Origin: Streptomyces sp. NBC_00663
GTDB lineage: Bacteria; Actinomycetota; Actinomycetes; Streptomycetales; Streptomycetaceae
Length of the DNA: 64,000 nucleotides
Direction: 5' to 3'
NCBI RefSeq assembly: GCF_036226885.1
Contig: NZ_CP109027.1
Location: 4,774,001-4,838,000 of the forward strand
A program made the position numbers and the translations under genes. The notes below the pieces were generated by a model. It saw only the letters and a list, made by a program, of their open reading frames with translations. It made no database searches and was not told the DNA's origin. Positions 53,794 to 62,599 of the stretch are shown in pieces (the stretch's first letter is position 1; each line of letters opens with the position of its first letter).

Positions 53794-53837
53794 TCCGGTT
53801 GCTCCCTGTGTGTATGAGTGAGGCCCTGACTGGGCGC

Positions 53838-54527
53838 TCACGTGGCGGTGTCGTCGGGCAGATCGGTCCGGGGGGTGTCCCCGGGCCGTGGCAGGTTGCC
53901 CGTCGCTCCAGTGGTGTTGTTCTGCTGAGAGGACTGAGCGGGCCCCCCGGTGGAACCACGTAGGTCCCGTCCGGCCCGCTCGCTCTCGATGAGCTCGTTC
54001 AGCCAGCGCACTTCGCGCTCCACGGACTCCATTCCGTGGCGCTGGAGCTCAAGCGTGTAGTCGTCGAGGCGCTCCCGGGTGCGCGCGAACGACACGCGCA
54101 TCTTGTCCAGGCGCTCCTCCAGCCGGCTGCGGCGGCCCTCCAGCACCCGCACGCGCACATCGCGCGACGTCTGTCCGAAGAAGGCGAAACGCGCGGCGAA
54201 GTGCTCGTCCTCGTACGCGTCGGGGCCGGTCTGGGAGAGCAGTTCCTCGAAGTGCTCCTTACCTTCCGCCGTCAACCGATAGACGATCTTGGCGCGACGC
54301 CCTGCGAGTGGTGCGGCGAGGGCGTCCTCAGGAGCGTTCCCCGGCTCCTCGATCAACCAGCCGTTGGCGACCAGCGTCTTGAGGCAGGGGTAGAGCGTGC
54401 CGTAGCTGAACGCACGGAACACACCCAGTGACGTATTGAGTCGTTTGCGCAGCTCGTAGCCGTGCATCGGGGACTCGCGGAGCAGACCGAGTACGGCGAA
54501 CTCGAGGATCCCGGCACGCCGGCTCAT
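53838..54527 (-). CDS. PadR family transcriptional regulator
   Basis: 229 residues. PadR winged helix at the N-terminus: ILEFAVLGLLRESPMHGYEL, RKRLNTSLGVFRAFSYGTLY, CLKTLVANGWLIEE. A helical C-terminal domain (VRVLEGRRSRLEERLDKMRV, LDDYTLELQRHGMESVEREV) supports dimerisation, and a disordered tail follows. ATG 54527 has GAGGAGG 5 nt upstream. The gene precedes ino1 and a near-perfect PadR-type palindrome lies 40 bp upstream of the start, so autoregulation and control of ino1 are inferred. Confidence 0.92.
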   Translation of the reverse strand: MSRRAGILEFAVLGLLRESPMHGYELRKRLNTSLGVFRAFSYGTLYPCLKTLVANGWLIEEPGNAPEDALAAPLAGRRAKIVYRLTAEGKEHFEELLSQTGPDAYEDEHFAARFAFFGQTSRDVRVRVLEGRRSRLEERLDKMRVSFARTRERLDDYTLELQRHGMESVEREVRWLNELIESERAGRDLRGSTGGPAQSSQQNNTTGATGNLPRPGDTPRTDLPDDTAT

Positions 54528-54566
54528 GGTCGCCTCCTCTCGGTCTTCGGCTCGCTTATGTCGCTC

Positions 54567-54589
54567 TGATGTATCGACTCGATACATCA
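54567..54589. promoter_or_regulatory. PadR-type operator, 23-bp palindrome
   Basis: TGATGTATCGA (54567-54577), one centre base, TCGATACATCA (54579-54589); perfect 11-bp arms. It contains the ATGT...ACAT half-sites typical of PadR operators and lies 40 bp upstream of the padR start. Confidence 0.82.
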
Positions 54590-54743
54590 CGACGATAGAA
54601 CGGCCTTCCGCATGCGACAAGTGCGGAGACGGTGAACGGGATCACATCACCGATTCGTTGCAGGCAAGTTGCCTGATTTGGGGTGAACTTCGGGGCTAGG
54701 CGGGTTTTGACGGTGCGTAGTCTGTGCGGCATGCACACCACCG

Positions 54744-54769
54744 GGAACCGAGTGACGCCTGGGGGCGTC
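54744..54769 (+). promoter_or_regulatory. ECF-sigma-type promoter of the penicillin-binding protein gene
   Basis: GGAAC (54744-54748), 17 bp, CGTC (54766-54769) fits the envelope-stress ECF consensus (sigma-E/sigma-M like). The predicted start is about 115 nt upstream of the PBP start codon. The rest of 54590-54893 shows no gene. Confidence 0.6.
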
Positions 54770-54893
54770 GTCGTCCTCGGTGCAGTACGGGTGAATGCGA
54801 AAGCGACCACATCCGTACTTCGGGGGGACCGGAAACCAGCAGCCGCCGTTTCCAGGCGCGCAAAGGTGCGCCTGCCCGAGGAGTAGTCGTTCG

Positions 54894-57503
54894 ATGAGCG
54901 AGCACCGTCGCAAACCGCCGCAGCCGCAGGGAGGCGGACGTGCCGCGGCCCGACGCGGCCAGTCCGGCTCGTCCTCCGGCCGCCGTGCGGCACCGCGTGG
55001 CGCCACCGGATCTCCTTCCGACGCGTACGGGTCGGGTTCACACGAGTCGGGAGCAGAGGAGCGGCCGTACGGCGGCCGCGCCGACGCCCGCCGCGCGGCA
55101 CAGAGAAACGGGGGCAGCCGGCGCAGAGCGCCCGAACCCACGGGCCGCGGCGCACGCCGCGGCTCCACCGGCCCTGGACGCGGCCGAGCCACCGCCTCCA
55201 CCAAGAACCGGTTCATCGACTACCCGCGCGCCGGCAAGTACGGCTGGCAGCGCTGGGTGCCCTCCTGGAGACTCGTCTCCGGGCTCAGCCTCGCCTTCTT
55301 CGGCAGCCTGGTCGCCATCGCGGGCATCGGCTACGCCATGGTCGGCATCCCCGACGAGAACGCCGCGGCCAAGTCCGAGAACAACGTCTACTACTGGGCC
55401 GACGGCAGCCAGATGGTCGCCACCGGCAGCGGCGCGAACCGGCAGAACGTCGACATCGCGAAGATCCCCAAGGCCATGCAGTGGGCCGTGATCTCCGCGG
55501 AGAACAAGAGCTTCTACAGCGACTCCGGCGTCGACCCCATGGGCATCGCCCGGGCGCTCGCCAACATGGCGCGCGGCGGTGACACCCAGGGTGGTTCGAC
55601 CATCACCCAGCAGTATGTGAAGAACACCTACCTGAGCCAGGAACAGACCGTCTCCCGCAAGTTCAAGGAGATGTTCATCTCCATAAAGGTGGGGACGAAG
55701 CTCACGAAGGACGACATCCTTCAGGGCTACCTGAACACCTCGTACTACGGTCGCGGTGCCTACGGCATCCAGGCCGCCGCGCAGACCTACTACGGCGAGG
55801 ACGCCGAGGACCTCTCGGTGTCCCAGTGCGCCTTCCTGGCCGCGCTGCTCAAAGGCCCGACGTACTACGACCCGATCGACAACACGAGCATCGACCCGTC
55901 GGCCACCAAGGAGAAGAACCTCAAGCGTTCACAGGAACGCTGGAGCTGGATCCTTGAGCAGATGCACGACGACAAGCGCATCACGGACACCGAGTACGCG
56001 ACGGCCGTGAAGAAGTACCCCATGCCCCAGGGCCTCAAGGCGACCAAGGGCATGACCGGCCAGATCAGCTACCTCGTCGACACGGCCAAGAAATACGTGC
56101 TGTCCCACTCGAAGATCTCGCGGGCCGACTTCGACAAGGGTGGGTACCAGATCTACACGACGTTCGAGAAGAGCAAGGTCAACGCGCTCTCGACGGCCGT
56201 CAAGAAGATCGAGAAGGAGAACATCGACCCGGACAAGCGCGAGAAGGACAAGCACGTCCAGTTCGGTGCGGCGTCGGTGCGGCCCAACGACGGTGCGATC
56301 GTCGCGATCTACGGTGGCGCGGGCTACGAGAACGACCACTTCAACAACAACGCGGACACCTCGGGTGTGCCCGTCGGTTCGACGTGGAAGCCGTTCGTCC
56401 TCGCGGCGGCCATGGAGTACGGGACGTACAAGGACCCGGATGTCGGTGTCTCGCCGCTGAGCAAGTACAACGGCAACGACCATCTGAAGGTCCGGAAGCC
56501 GGACGGCTCCTACTACCTGCGCAAGGACAACTCGACCTTCTATCAGGAGAACGAGAGCGACTATCCCTGGGGCTACATCAGTCTGCGCAAGGCGATGGAG
56601 CAGTCCATCAACACGCCGTTCGTGCAGCTCGGTGTGGATGTGGGGCTGGACAACGTCGCGAGTGTGGCGGAGAAGTCCGGCATTCTGAAGAGCACGTTCG
56701 CCGACATCAACCCGTCCTTCGCCCTCGGTACGTCCACCCCCAGCGCCATCCGCATGGCTGACGCCTACGCCACCTTCGCCGCGTCCGGCAAGCACGCGGA
56801 CCCGTACTCGGTGACCGAGGTCAAGCACAACGGACAGCCGGAGCAGGGCTTCGACAAGCCGAAGGTCACCCTGGCGATGCCCGAGAACGTGGCGAACAAC
56901 GTCACGGACACCCTCGAGAACGTGATCAAGAACGGTACGGGTAAGAACGCGCTGGCCCTGGGCCGTACGGCGGCCGGCAAGACCGGTACCACCGACAGCA
57001 ACAAGTCGGCCTGGTTCGTCGGTTACACCCAGCAGCTCTCCACGTCGGTCGCGATGTTCCGAGAGGACCCGAAGAAGGGCAAGCTGCTGTCCATGAACGG
57101 CACGGCGGGTGTGGAGTCCATCCACGGTGGTGACATCCCGACGTCGATCTGGACCGAGTACATGAAGGCCGCTCTCAAGAACGACAGCGACACCGGCTTC
57201 CCGGACGCCGAGAAGATCGGTGAGATCCAGGACGAGGTGGGCGCACCGTCTCCGACGCCGTCCGTGACCGCGACGCCGAGCGAGACGGCCAGCCCGACGC
57301 CGAGCCCCACGCCCACGCCGACCCTGACCTCCCCCTCGCCCTCGCCGAGCGAGTCCTGCAAGTTCAGCTGGCAGTGCTCGGAGACGGGCGGTACGGACAC
57401 CGGCGGCACGGACGGAGGCGTGACCTCCACACCGACAGCCACGGAGACAGACACCACCAGAGGCAACGGCAATGGAGGCATCTTCGGAGGATCGTCCGGT
57501 TAG
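54894..57503 (+). CDS. Class A penicillin-binding protein (bifunctional transglycosylase/transpeptidase)
   Basis: 869 residues. A basic, disordered cytoplasmic N-terminus (about 120) precedes one membrane helix (LSLAFFGSLVAIAGIGYAMV). GT51 domain: AVISAENKSFYSDSGVD with the catalytic Glu, GGSTITQQYVKNTYL. Transpeptidase: GSTWKPF (SxxK serine), QSINTPF (SxN), GKTGTTDS (KTG). The tail is Thr/Ser/Pro-rich (about 110 residues). ATG 54894 has GAGGAG 10 nt upstream. An ECF-type promoter is predicted upstream, suggesting induction by cell-wall stress, in keeping with the nearby sigM cluster. Paralogue identity within Streptomyces is not assigned. Confidence 0.95.
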   Translation: MSEHRRKPPQPQGGGRAAARRGQSGSSSGRRAAPRGATGSPSDAYGSGSHESGAEERPYGGRADARRAAQRNGGSRRRAPEPTGRGARRGSTGPGRGRATASTKNRFIDYPRAGKYGWQRWVPSWRLVSGLSLAFFGSLVAIAGIGYAMVGIPDENAAAKSENNVYYWADGSQMVATGSGANRQNVDIAKIPKAMQWAVISAENKSFYSDSGVDPMGIARALANMARGGDTQGGSTITQQYVKNTYLSQEQTVSRKFKEMFISIKVGTKLTKDDILQGYLNTSYYGRGAYGIQAAAQTYYGEDAEDLSVSQCAFLAALLKGPTYYDPIDNTSIDPSATKEKNLKRSQERWSWILEQMHDDKRITDTEYATAVKKYPMPQGLKATKGMTGQISYLVDTAKKYVLSHSKISRADFDKGGYQIYTTFEKSKVNALSTAVKKIEKENIDPDKREKDKHVQFGAASVRPNDGAIVAIYGGAGYENDHFNNNADTSGVPVGSTWKPFVLAAAMEYGTYKDPDVGVSPLSKYNGNDHLKVRKPDGSYYLRKDNSTFYQENESDYPWGYISLRKAMEQSINTPFVQLGVDVGLDNVASVAEKSGILKSTFADINPSFALGTSTPSAIRMADAYATFAASGKHADPYSVTEVKHNGQPEQGFDKPKVTLAMPENVANNVTDTLENVIKNGTGKNALALGRTAAGKTGTTDSNKSAWFVGYTQQLSTSVAMFREDPKKGKLLSMNGTAGVESIHGGDIPTSIWTEYMKAALKNDSDTGFPDAEKIGEIQDEVGAPSPTPSVTATPSETASPTPSPTPTPTLTSPSPSPSESCKFSWQCSETGGTDTGGTDGGVTSTPTATETDTTRGNGNGGIFGGSSG

Positions 57504-57526
57504 CCTCCCTATCGCCCGCCGAGGGT

Positions 57527-57540
57527 GTTTCACGTGAAAC
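57527..57540. other. parS: parS site between the PBP and glycosyltransferase genes
   Basis: Perfect GTTTCACGTGAAAC, 24 bp after the PBP stop and 72 bp before the glycosyltransferase start. Confidence 0.95.
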
Positions 57541-57611
57541 ATGGGCCGTCGCACCCACCAGGTGCGGCGGCCCTCGGCGTATTCCTAGGCAGGTACGGCA
57601 GGATGTGCCCC

Positions 57612-59144
57612 ATGCCCAGTGCAGAATCCACGCAAGCGAGCGTGCACGAGCAGGACCCGGTGCAGCCGACCAGGGACGACGAGATCGCCGCGAGCGGCAG
57701 TGAGCTGATCGGTGGTCCCATCGGGCGGCGCGCCCTGCTCGGGACGTCCTGGTGGACTCCCGTGCGGGTCATCGCGCTTGTGGCGATCGGCATGTTCGCC
57801 CTCGGTCTGATCCAGAAGGCACCCTGCTACAACGGCGGCTGGTTCTTCGGCGCCAGCTCGCAGTACACGCACGCCTGCTACTCGGACATCCCGCACCTCT
57901 ACGCGGGGCGCGGCTTCTCCGACGGGCTGGTGCCGTACTTCGACAAGCTCAACGGCGACATGGAGTACCTCGAATACCCGGTGCTGACCGGTGTGTTCAT
58001 GGAAGTGGCAGCTTGGCTCACACCGGGCAGCGGCAGCATCCAGGACCAGGAACAGTGGTACTGGATGGTCAACGCCGGGATGCTGATGGCCTGCGCCGCC
58101 ATCATCGCCGTCTGCGTGACCCGTACACACGCCCGGCGCCCCTGGGACGGTCTGCTGGTCGCCCTGGCCCCCGCCTTCGCGCTGACCGCCACCATCAACT
58201 GGGACCTCCTGGCGGTCTCCCTGACGGCCGCCGCGATGCTGATGTGGTCCCGGGGCCGTGCGCTCGCGTTCGGCGTCCTGCTGGGCCTCGCCACGGCCGC
58301 CAAGCTCTATCCCGTCTTCCTGCTCGGCCCGCTGTTCGTGCTGTGCTGGCGCGCCGGCAAGTGGCGGGACTTCGGGAAGGCGTTGGGCGGCGCCGCGGTC
58401 TCCTGGCTCGTCGTGAACCTTCCGGTGATGCTGCTCGCCTGGGACGGCTGGGCGAAGTTCTACGAGTTCAGCCAGGAGCGAGGCGTCGACTTCGGTTCCT
58501 TCTGGCTGATCCTGGCGCAGAACTCGTCCGACCCGCTGAGCACCGACACGGTCAACACCCTCGCCACGCTGCTGGTCCTGCTGTGCTGCGTCGGCATCGC
58601 CGCGCTCACGCTGACCGCCCCGCGTCGGCCGCGCTTCGCCCAGCTGGCCTTCCTGATCGTCGCGGCGTTCATCCTCACCAACAAGGTCTACTCGCCGCAG
58701 TACGTCCTGTGGCTGGTGCCGCTGGCCGTGCTGGCCCGGCCCAAGTGGCGGGACTTCCTCATCTGGCAGGCGTGCGAGGTGGCGTACTTCCTGGGCATCT
58801 GGATGTATCTCGCGTACACGACCAGCGCGGACGCCCACAAGGGTCTGCCCCAGGAGGGCTACCACTGGGCCATCGGCCTGCATCTGCTCGGGACGCTGTA
58901 CCTGTGTGCCGTGGTCGTCCGTGACATCTGGATGCCGGAGCGGGACGTGGTGCGTAGGGCCGGTGACGACGATCCCTCGGGAGGCGTGCTCGACGGTGCG
59001 GAGGACGTGTTCGTCCTGGGCCCCGCGGCTCATCCCCCGCGGCACGCCGCCCACTTCGGCGGGCCGCAGGTGGAGTGGGGCGACTCGGCGGCTCCCGCGG
59101 ACCGTTGGGGCGATCAGGCCGCCCCCTCGGACCGTTCGCTCTGA
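57612..59144 (+). CDS. GT87-like membrane glycosyltransferase (mannosyltransferase type)
   Basis: 510 residues with about 10-11 hydrophobic helices and the acidic first loop expected of GT-C enzymes (PHLYAGRGFSDGLVPYFDKL, EYLEYPVLTGVFMEVAAWL). Later helices include ATINWDLLAVSLTAAAMLMW and LTNKVYSPQYVLWLVPLAVL. It resembles actinobacterial DUF2029/GT87 proteins that use polyprenyl-phosphate mannose; the acceptor is unknown. ATG 57612 has AGGA 8 nt upstream. A longer frame starting inside parS at 57525 is rejected. Its neighbours point to envelope synthesis. Confidence 0.85.
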   Translation: MPSAESTQASVHEQDPVQPTRDDEIAASGSELIGGPIGRRALLGTSWWTPVRVIALVAIGMFALGLIQKAPCYNGGWFFGASSQYTHACYSDIPHLYAGRGFSDGLVPYFDKLNGDMEYLEYPVLTGVFMEVAAWLTPGSGSIQDQEQWYWMVNAGMLMACAAIIAVCVTRTHARRPWDGLLVALAPAFALTATINWDLLAVSLTAAAMLMWSRGRALAFGVLLGLATAAKLYPVFLLGPLFVLCWRAGKWRDFGKALGGAAVSWLVVNLPVMLLAWDGWAKFYEFSQERGVDFGSFWLILAQNSSDPLSTDTVNTLATLLVLLCCVGIAALTLTAPRRPRFAQLAFLIVAAFILTNKVYSPQYVLWLVPLAVLARPKWRDFLIWQACEVAYFLGIWMYLAYTTSADAHKGLPQEGYHWAIGLHLLGTLYLCAVVVRDIWMPERDVVRRAGDDDPSGGVLDGAEDVFVLGPAAHPPRHAAHFGGPQVEWGDSAAPADRWGDQAAPSDRSL

Positions 59145-59170
59145 GCGAACAAGGCGTAGGCAGCCACACG

Positions 59171-59205
59171 AAAGGCCGTACACGGGAGGCCCGTGTACGG
59201 CCTTT
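59171..59205. terminator. Bidirectional terminator hairpin
   Basis: Perfect 16-bp stem AAAGGCCGTACACGGG (59171-59186) with CCCGTGTACGGCCTTT (59190-59205), three-base loop, between the convergent glycosyltransferase and racemase-like genes. Confidence 0.88.
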
Positions 59206-59246
59206 CGGCTGTCTGCGTACGGCTCTTCAGCCGGTCCGTACGACGC

Positions 59247-60278
59247 TCAGCGGTCGACGATCCGGTCGAACTGCGTGGTGGTGTGCCGGAGATGGGCCAC
59301 CAGCTCCTCGCCGACCTTCGGCTCGGGGGCGTCGGAGGGCACGAACAGGATCGACACCTGCATGTGCGGCGGCTCCGCGAACCAGCGCTGCTTGCCGCCC
59401 CAGACGAACGGAGAAAGGTTCCGGTTCACCGTGGCGAGGCCCGCGCGGGCGACGCCCTTGGCGCGCGGCATGACGCCGTGCAGCGCCTTGGGGGCCTCCA
59501 GGCCCACCCCGTGCGACGTACCGCCCGCCACGACGACCAGGAAGCCGTCCGAGGCCGCCTTCTGCTGCCGGTAGCCGAAGCGGTCGCCCTTGGCCACGCG
59601 CGTGACGTCCAGGACGGCCCCGCGGTACTCGGTGGCCTCATGGTCCCCCAGCCACAGCCGCGTGCCGATCCGCGCGCGGAAGCGGGTCTGCGGGAACTGC
59701 TGCTGGAGCCGGGCGAGGTCCTCGGCCTTGAGGTGGCTGACGAACATCGTGTGCAGCGGCAGGCGCGCCGCGCGCAGCCGGTCCATCCAGCCGATGACCT
59801 CCTCGACGGCGTCCGAGCCGTCGGTGCGGTCCAGCGGCAGATGGATGGCGAAGCCCTCCAGGCGGACGTTCTCTATGGCGGAGTGCAGTTGCGGCAGATC
59901 CTGCTCGCTGATGCCGTGCCGCTTCATCGAGGACATCACCTCGATGACCACCCGGGCGCCCACGAGGCCGTAGACCCCGTCGATCGACGACACCGAGCGG
60001 ATGACGCGGTCGGGCAGGGGCACGGGCTCCTCACCGCGCCGGTACGGCGTCAGCACCAGCAGGTCACCGCCGAACCAGTCCTTGATGCGCGCGGCCTCGT
60101 ACGTCGTGCCGACGGCGAGGACGTCCGAGCCGAGCCGGGTCGCCTCCTCGGCCAGGCGCTCGTGTCCGAAGCCGTAGCCGTTGCCCTTGCAGACCGGGAC
60201 GAGCCCTGGGAACTGGTCCTGCACGTGCTTGTGGTGCGCACGCCAGCGCGCGGTGTCGACGTAGAGCGTGAGCGCCAT
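59247..60278 (-). CDS. Alanine-racemase-fold PLP protein next to femX
   Basis: 343 residues. The PLP barrel is recognisable, with the cofactor lysine in PVCKGNGYGFG (Lys31) and the later MFVSHLKAEDL, ARIGTRLWLGD and KGDRFGYRQQK. The second-domain motif of true alanine racemases (GYADG) is replaced by GGTSHGVG, and the C-terminal part is unusual. It is therefore racemase-like rather than a proven Alr. It lies directly downstream of femX (65 bp), so a role in peptidoglycan cross-bridge amino acid supply is inferred. Confidence 0.78.
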   Translation of the reverse strand: MALTLYVDTARWRAHHKHVQDQFPGLVPVCKGNGYGFGHERLAEEATRLGSDVLAVGTTYEAARIKDWFGGDLLVLTPYRRGEEPVPLPDRVIRSVSSIDGVYGLVGARVVIEVMSSMKRHGISEQDLPQLHSAIENVRLEGFAIHLPLDRTDGSDAVEEVIGWMDRLRAARLPLHTMFVSHLKAEDLARLQQQFPQTRFRARIGTRLWLGDHEATEYRGAVLDVTRVAKGDRFGYRQQKAASDGFLVVVAGGTSHGVGLEAPKALHGVMPRAKGVARAGLATVNRNLSPFVWGGKQRWFAEPPHMQVSILFVPSDAPEPKVGEELVAHLRHTTTQFDRIVDR

Positions 60279-60343
60279 GGCCGGACCTGGAACCTTTCTC
60301 GTGGCTGCGGTGTATCAGAGGTGTGGAAGCAAATTGTGCTGTC

Positions 60344-61465
60344 TCAGCGGCGCGACATGTAGATGTCGAGCGCCTTGTGGAGCAGCTTGTTGAGCGGGAA
60401 GTCCCACTCGCCGAGGTACTCGGCGGCCTGACCGCCGGTGCCGACCTTGAACTGGATCAGGCCGAAGAGGTGGTCGGTCTCGTCCAGCGAGTCGGAGATG
60501 CCGCGCAGGTCGTAGACGGTCGCGCCGAGCGCGTAGGCGTCGCGCAGCATCCGCCACTGCATCGCGTTCGAGGGCCGGACCTCACGGCCGATGTTGTCGG
60601 AGGCGCCGTAGGAGTACCAGACGTGCCCGCCCACGATCAACATCGTCGCCGCCGACAGGTTCACGCCGTTGTGGCGGGCGAAGTACAGCCGCATCCGGTT
60701 GGGGTCCTCGGTGTTGAGGGCCGTCCACATGCGCTGGAAGTACGACAGCGGGCGGGGCCGGAAGTGGTCGCGCACGGCCGTGATCTCGTACAGCCGCTGC
60801 CACTCCTCAAGGTCGTGGTAGCCGCCCTGGACGACCTCGACGCCAGCCTTCTCGGCCTTCTTGATGTTGCGGCGCCACAGCTGGTTGAAGTTCTTGTGGA
60901 CCTCTTCCAGGGAGCGGTTCGCCAGCGGCACCTGGTAGACGTAACGCGGCTGGACGTCACCGAAGCCCGCGCCGCCGTCCTCGCCCTGCTGCCAGCCCAT
61001 ACGACGGAGCTTGTCGGCGACCTCGAAGGCGCGTGGCTCGATGAAGTCGGCCTCGATGTCCCGCAGTCTCTTCACGTCGGGGTTCTGGATGCCCGCCTTG
61101 ATGGAAGTGGCCTCCCAGCGCCGGATGATCACCGGCGGGCCCATCTTCACGGAGAAGGCGCCCTGGTGCTTGAGGTGGGCCAGCATCGGTTCCAGCCAGT
61201 CGGTCAGATTCGGCGCGAACCAGTTGATGACCGGGCCCTCGGGCAGATAGGCCAGGTAGCGCTTGATCTTGGGCAGCTGGCGGTAGAGGACCAAGCCCGC
61301 GCCGACCATGTCGCCGGTCTTGTCGTCGAACCAGCCGAGGCTCTCCGAGCGCCACTCCGCCTTGACGTCTGCCCAGGCCGGAACCTGCATGTGGCTCGCC
61401 GCCGGCAGGCTCTGGATGTACGCCAGATGCTGCTCGCGGCTGATCGTCCTCAGGGTCAGGCTCAT
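60344..61465 (-). CDS. femX: FemX/FemAB family lipid II aminoacyltransferase
   Basis: 373 residues. Two GNAT-like halves of the FemABX fold: TISREQHLAYIQSLPAASHM, VPAWADVKAEWRSESLGWFD, ADKLRRMGWQQGEDGG, then the C-terminal NVNxSGA-type region YDLRGISDSLDETDHLFGLI and QFKVGTGGQAAEYLGEWDFP. These enzymes add the first bridge residue (Gly in Streptomyces, LL-Dap type wall) from tRNA to lipid II. ATG 61465 with GAGGAG upstream. It forms a likely two-gene unit with the racemase-like gene. Confidence 0.9.
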   Translation of the reverse strand: MSLTLRTISREQHLAYIQSLPAASHMQVPAWADVKAEWRSESLGWFDDKTGDMVGAGLVLYRQLPKIKRYLAYLPEGPVINWFAPNLTDWLEPMLAHLKHQGAFSVKMGPPVIIRRWEATSIKAGIQNPDVKRLRDIEADFIEPRAFEVADKLRRMGWQQGEDGGAGFGDVQPRYVYQVPLANRSLEEVHKNFNQLWRRNIKKAEKAGVEVVQGGYHDLEEWQRLYEITAVRDHFRPRPLSYFQRMWTALNTEDPNRMRLYFARHNGVNLSAATMLIVGGHVWYSYGASDNIGREVRPSNAMQWRMLRDAYALGATVYDLRGISDSLDETDHLFGLIQFKVGTGGQAAEYLGEWDFPLNKLLHKALDIYMSRR

Positions 61466-61645
61466 TCGGGGCGCTCCTCGGGCTGGTGTGTCCCCATGGG
61501 TACAGGGGCTCCGGCTCTCGCGCCGAAGCCTACTGCGCCTAGCGAGCGCCCCGACTGGGCGTACGGAACCTGCGCCCCGGCTCGAGGGCCGCCGAGGTGT
61601 TCCGTGGTGCTTCTGGGTGATGTGGAGAGGACGGTGTCCCTGGCG

Positions 61646-61963
61646 TCAGCTGATCCAGCCGCCGAAGAGGCCTCCGTGGGCCATGCCGAGGAAGAAGCCG
61701 ACGGCCGAGGCGCCGAGACCGAGGATCAGTCCGAAGCGCTCACGGGTCGTCTCCGAGATCCACTGGCCGTACGCGCCGGTGCAGATCCCCACCAGGCCCG
61801 CCCAGGAGCTGAGCAGGTGCAGGTTGTGGAACATCGCCGTGACGAAAGCCAGGATCCCCAGCACCAGGGTCACCGCGAGCAGCGAGTCCTGGAGAGGGTG
61901 GGGTTTTCCGTCCGTGGCGAAAAGGCCTCCGACGGCGGTGTTGGGTCGCATTGCCTGTGCCAT
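61646..61963 (-). CDS. Small integral membrane protein
   Basis: 105 residues with three predicted helices (LLAVTLVLGILAFVTAMFHN, LLSSWAGLVGICTGAYGQWI, FGLILGLGASAVGFFLGMAH). The ATG at 61963 has AGGAGG 6 nt upstream; the frame to 62101 is longer but lacks such support. A 6-5-6 inverted repeat (TACACA...TGTGTA, 62002-62018) lies upstream. It is divergent from rpsF. Function unknown. Confidence 0.83.
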   Translation of the reverse strand: MAQAMRPNTAVGGLFATDGKPHPLQDSLLAVTLVLGILAFVTAMFHNLHLLSSWAGLVGICTGAYGQWISETTRERFGLILGLGASAVGFFLGMAHGGLFGGWIS

Positions 61964-62159
61964 AGGGCACCTCCTGCGGAAGGCGGCGCATCGTAGCGCC
62001 ATACACACCCGATGTGTACAGATTGTCGGTCCTGGCGGCCGGATTTCAACCGGAAGCCGGTGTGCGGGTAGTCTGTACCGTCTGCACTGGTGTCTGCCCA
62101 TGTCACGACCAGGACTACCGCGAGGAAATCCTGATTGTCAGTGGCGGCCGATACCGTTG

Positions 62160-62227
62160 CGTACGCATCACGACCCTCCTGCCACGGAACGACCGTGGCC
62201 GCTGAGTCCAAAGGAGGTGGGTTCCAC
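62160..62227 (+). promoter_or_regulatory. rpsF leader with hairpin
   Basis: The leader has a CCACGG-AACGA-CCGTGG stem-loop (62179-62195) directly followed by CCGC, then an AAAGGAGG ribosome site. A CCG-bearing hairpin in rpsF leaders is the known target of the S6:S18 complex in other bacteria; equivalence here is only a possibility. Confidence 0.35.
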
Positions 62228-62518
62228 ATGCGTCACTACGAGGTGATGGTCATCCTCGACCCCGATCTGGAGGAGCGCGCTGTCGCTCCCCTGATCGAGA
62301 ACTTCCTCTCCGTCGTCCGTGAGGGCAACGGAAAGGTCGAGAAGGTCGACACCTGGGGCCGTCGTCGTCTCTCGTACGAGATCAAGAAGAAGCCCGAGGG
62401 CATCTACTCGGTCATCGACCTGCAGGCCGAGCCTGCGGTCGTCAAGGAGCTCGACCGCCAGATGAACCTGAACGAGTCGGTCCTCCGGACCAAGGTCCTC
62501 CGCCCCGAGACCCACTGA
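62228..62518 (+). CDS. rpsF: 30S ribosomal protein S6
   Basis: 96 residues beginning MRHYEVMVILDPDLEERAVA, with the S6 signature GRRRLSYEIKKKPEGIY. ATG 62228 has GGAGG 9 nt upstream. First gene of rpsF-ssb-rpsR-rplI, the conserved bacterial order. Confidence 0.97.
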   Translation: MRHYEVMVILDPDLEERAVAPLIENFLSVVREGNGKVEKVDTWGRRRLSYEIKKKPEGIYSVIDLQAEPAVVKELDRQMNLNESVLRTKVLRPETH

Positions 62519-62599
62519 GCTCTCCCGCTCAGCTGATCTCGGGATTCGAGTAGCAGCAACCAAGCAGCCAGAGCAGCAAACCCGCCGAGAGGTACCCCC

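Noticed and set aside
57525..57611. Glycosyltransferase start inside parS
   Set aside because: The ATG at 57612 has AGGA properly spaced; the extension encodes parS (FHVKH) and low-quality sequence.
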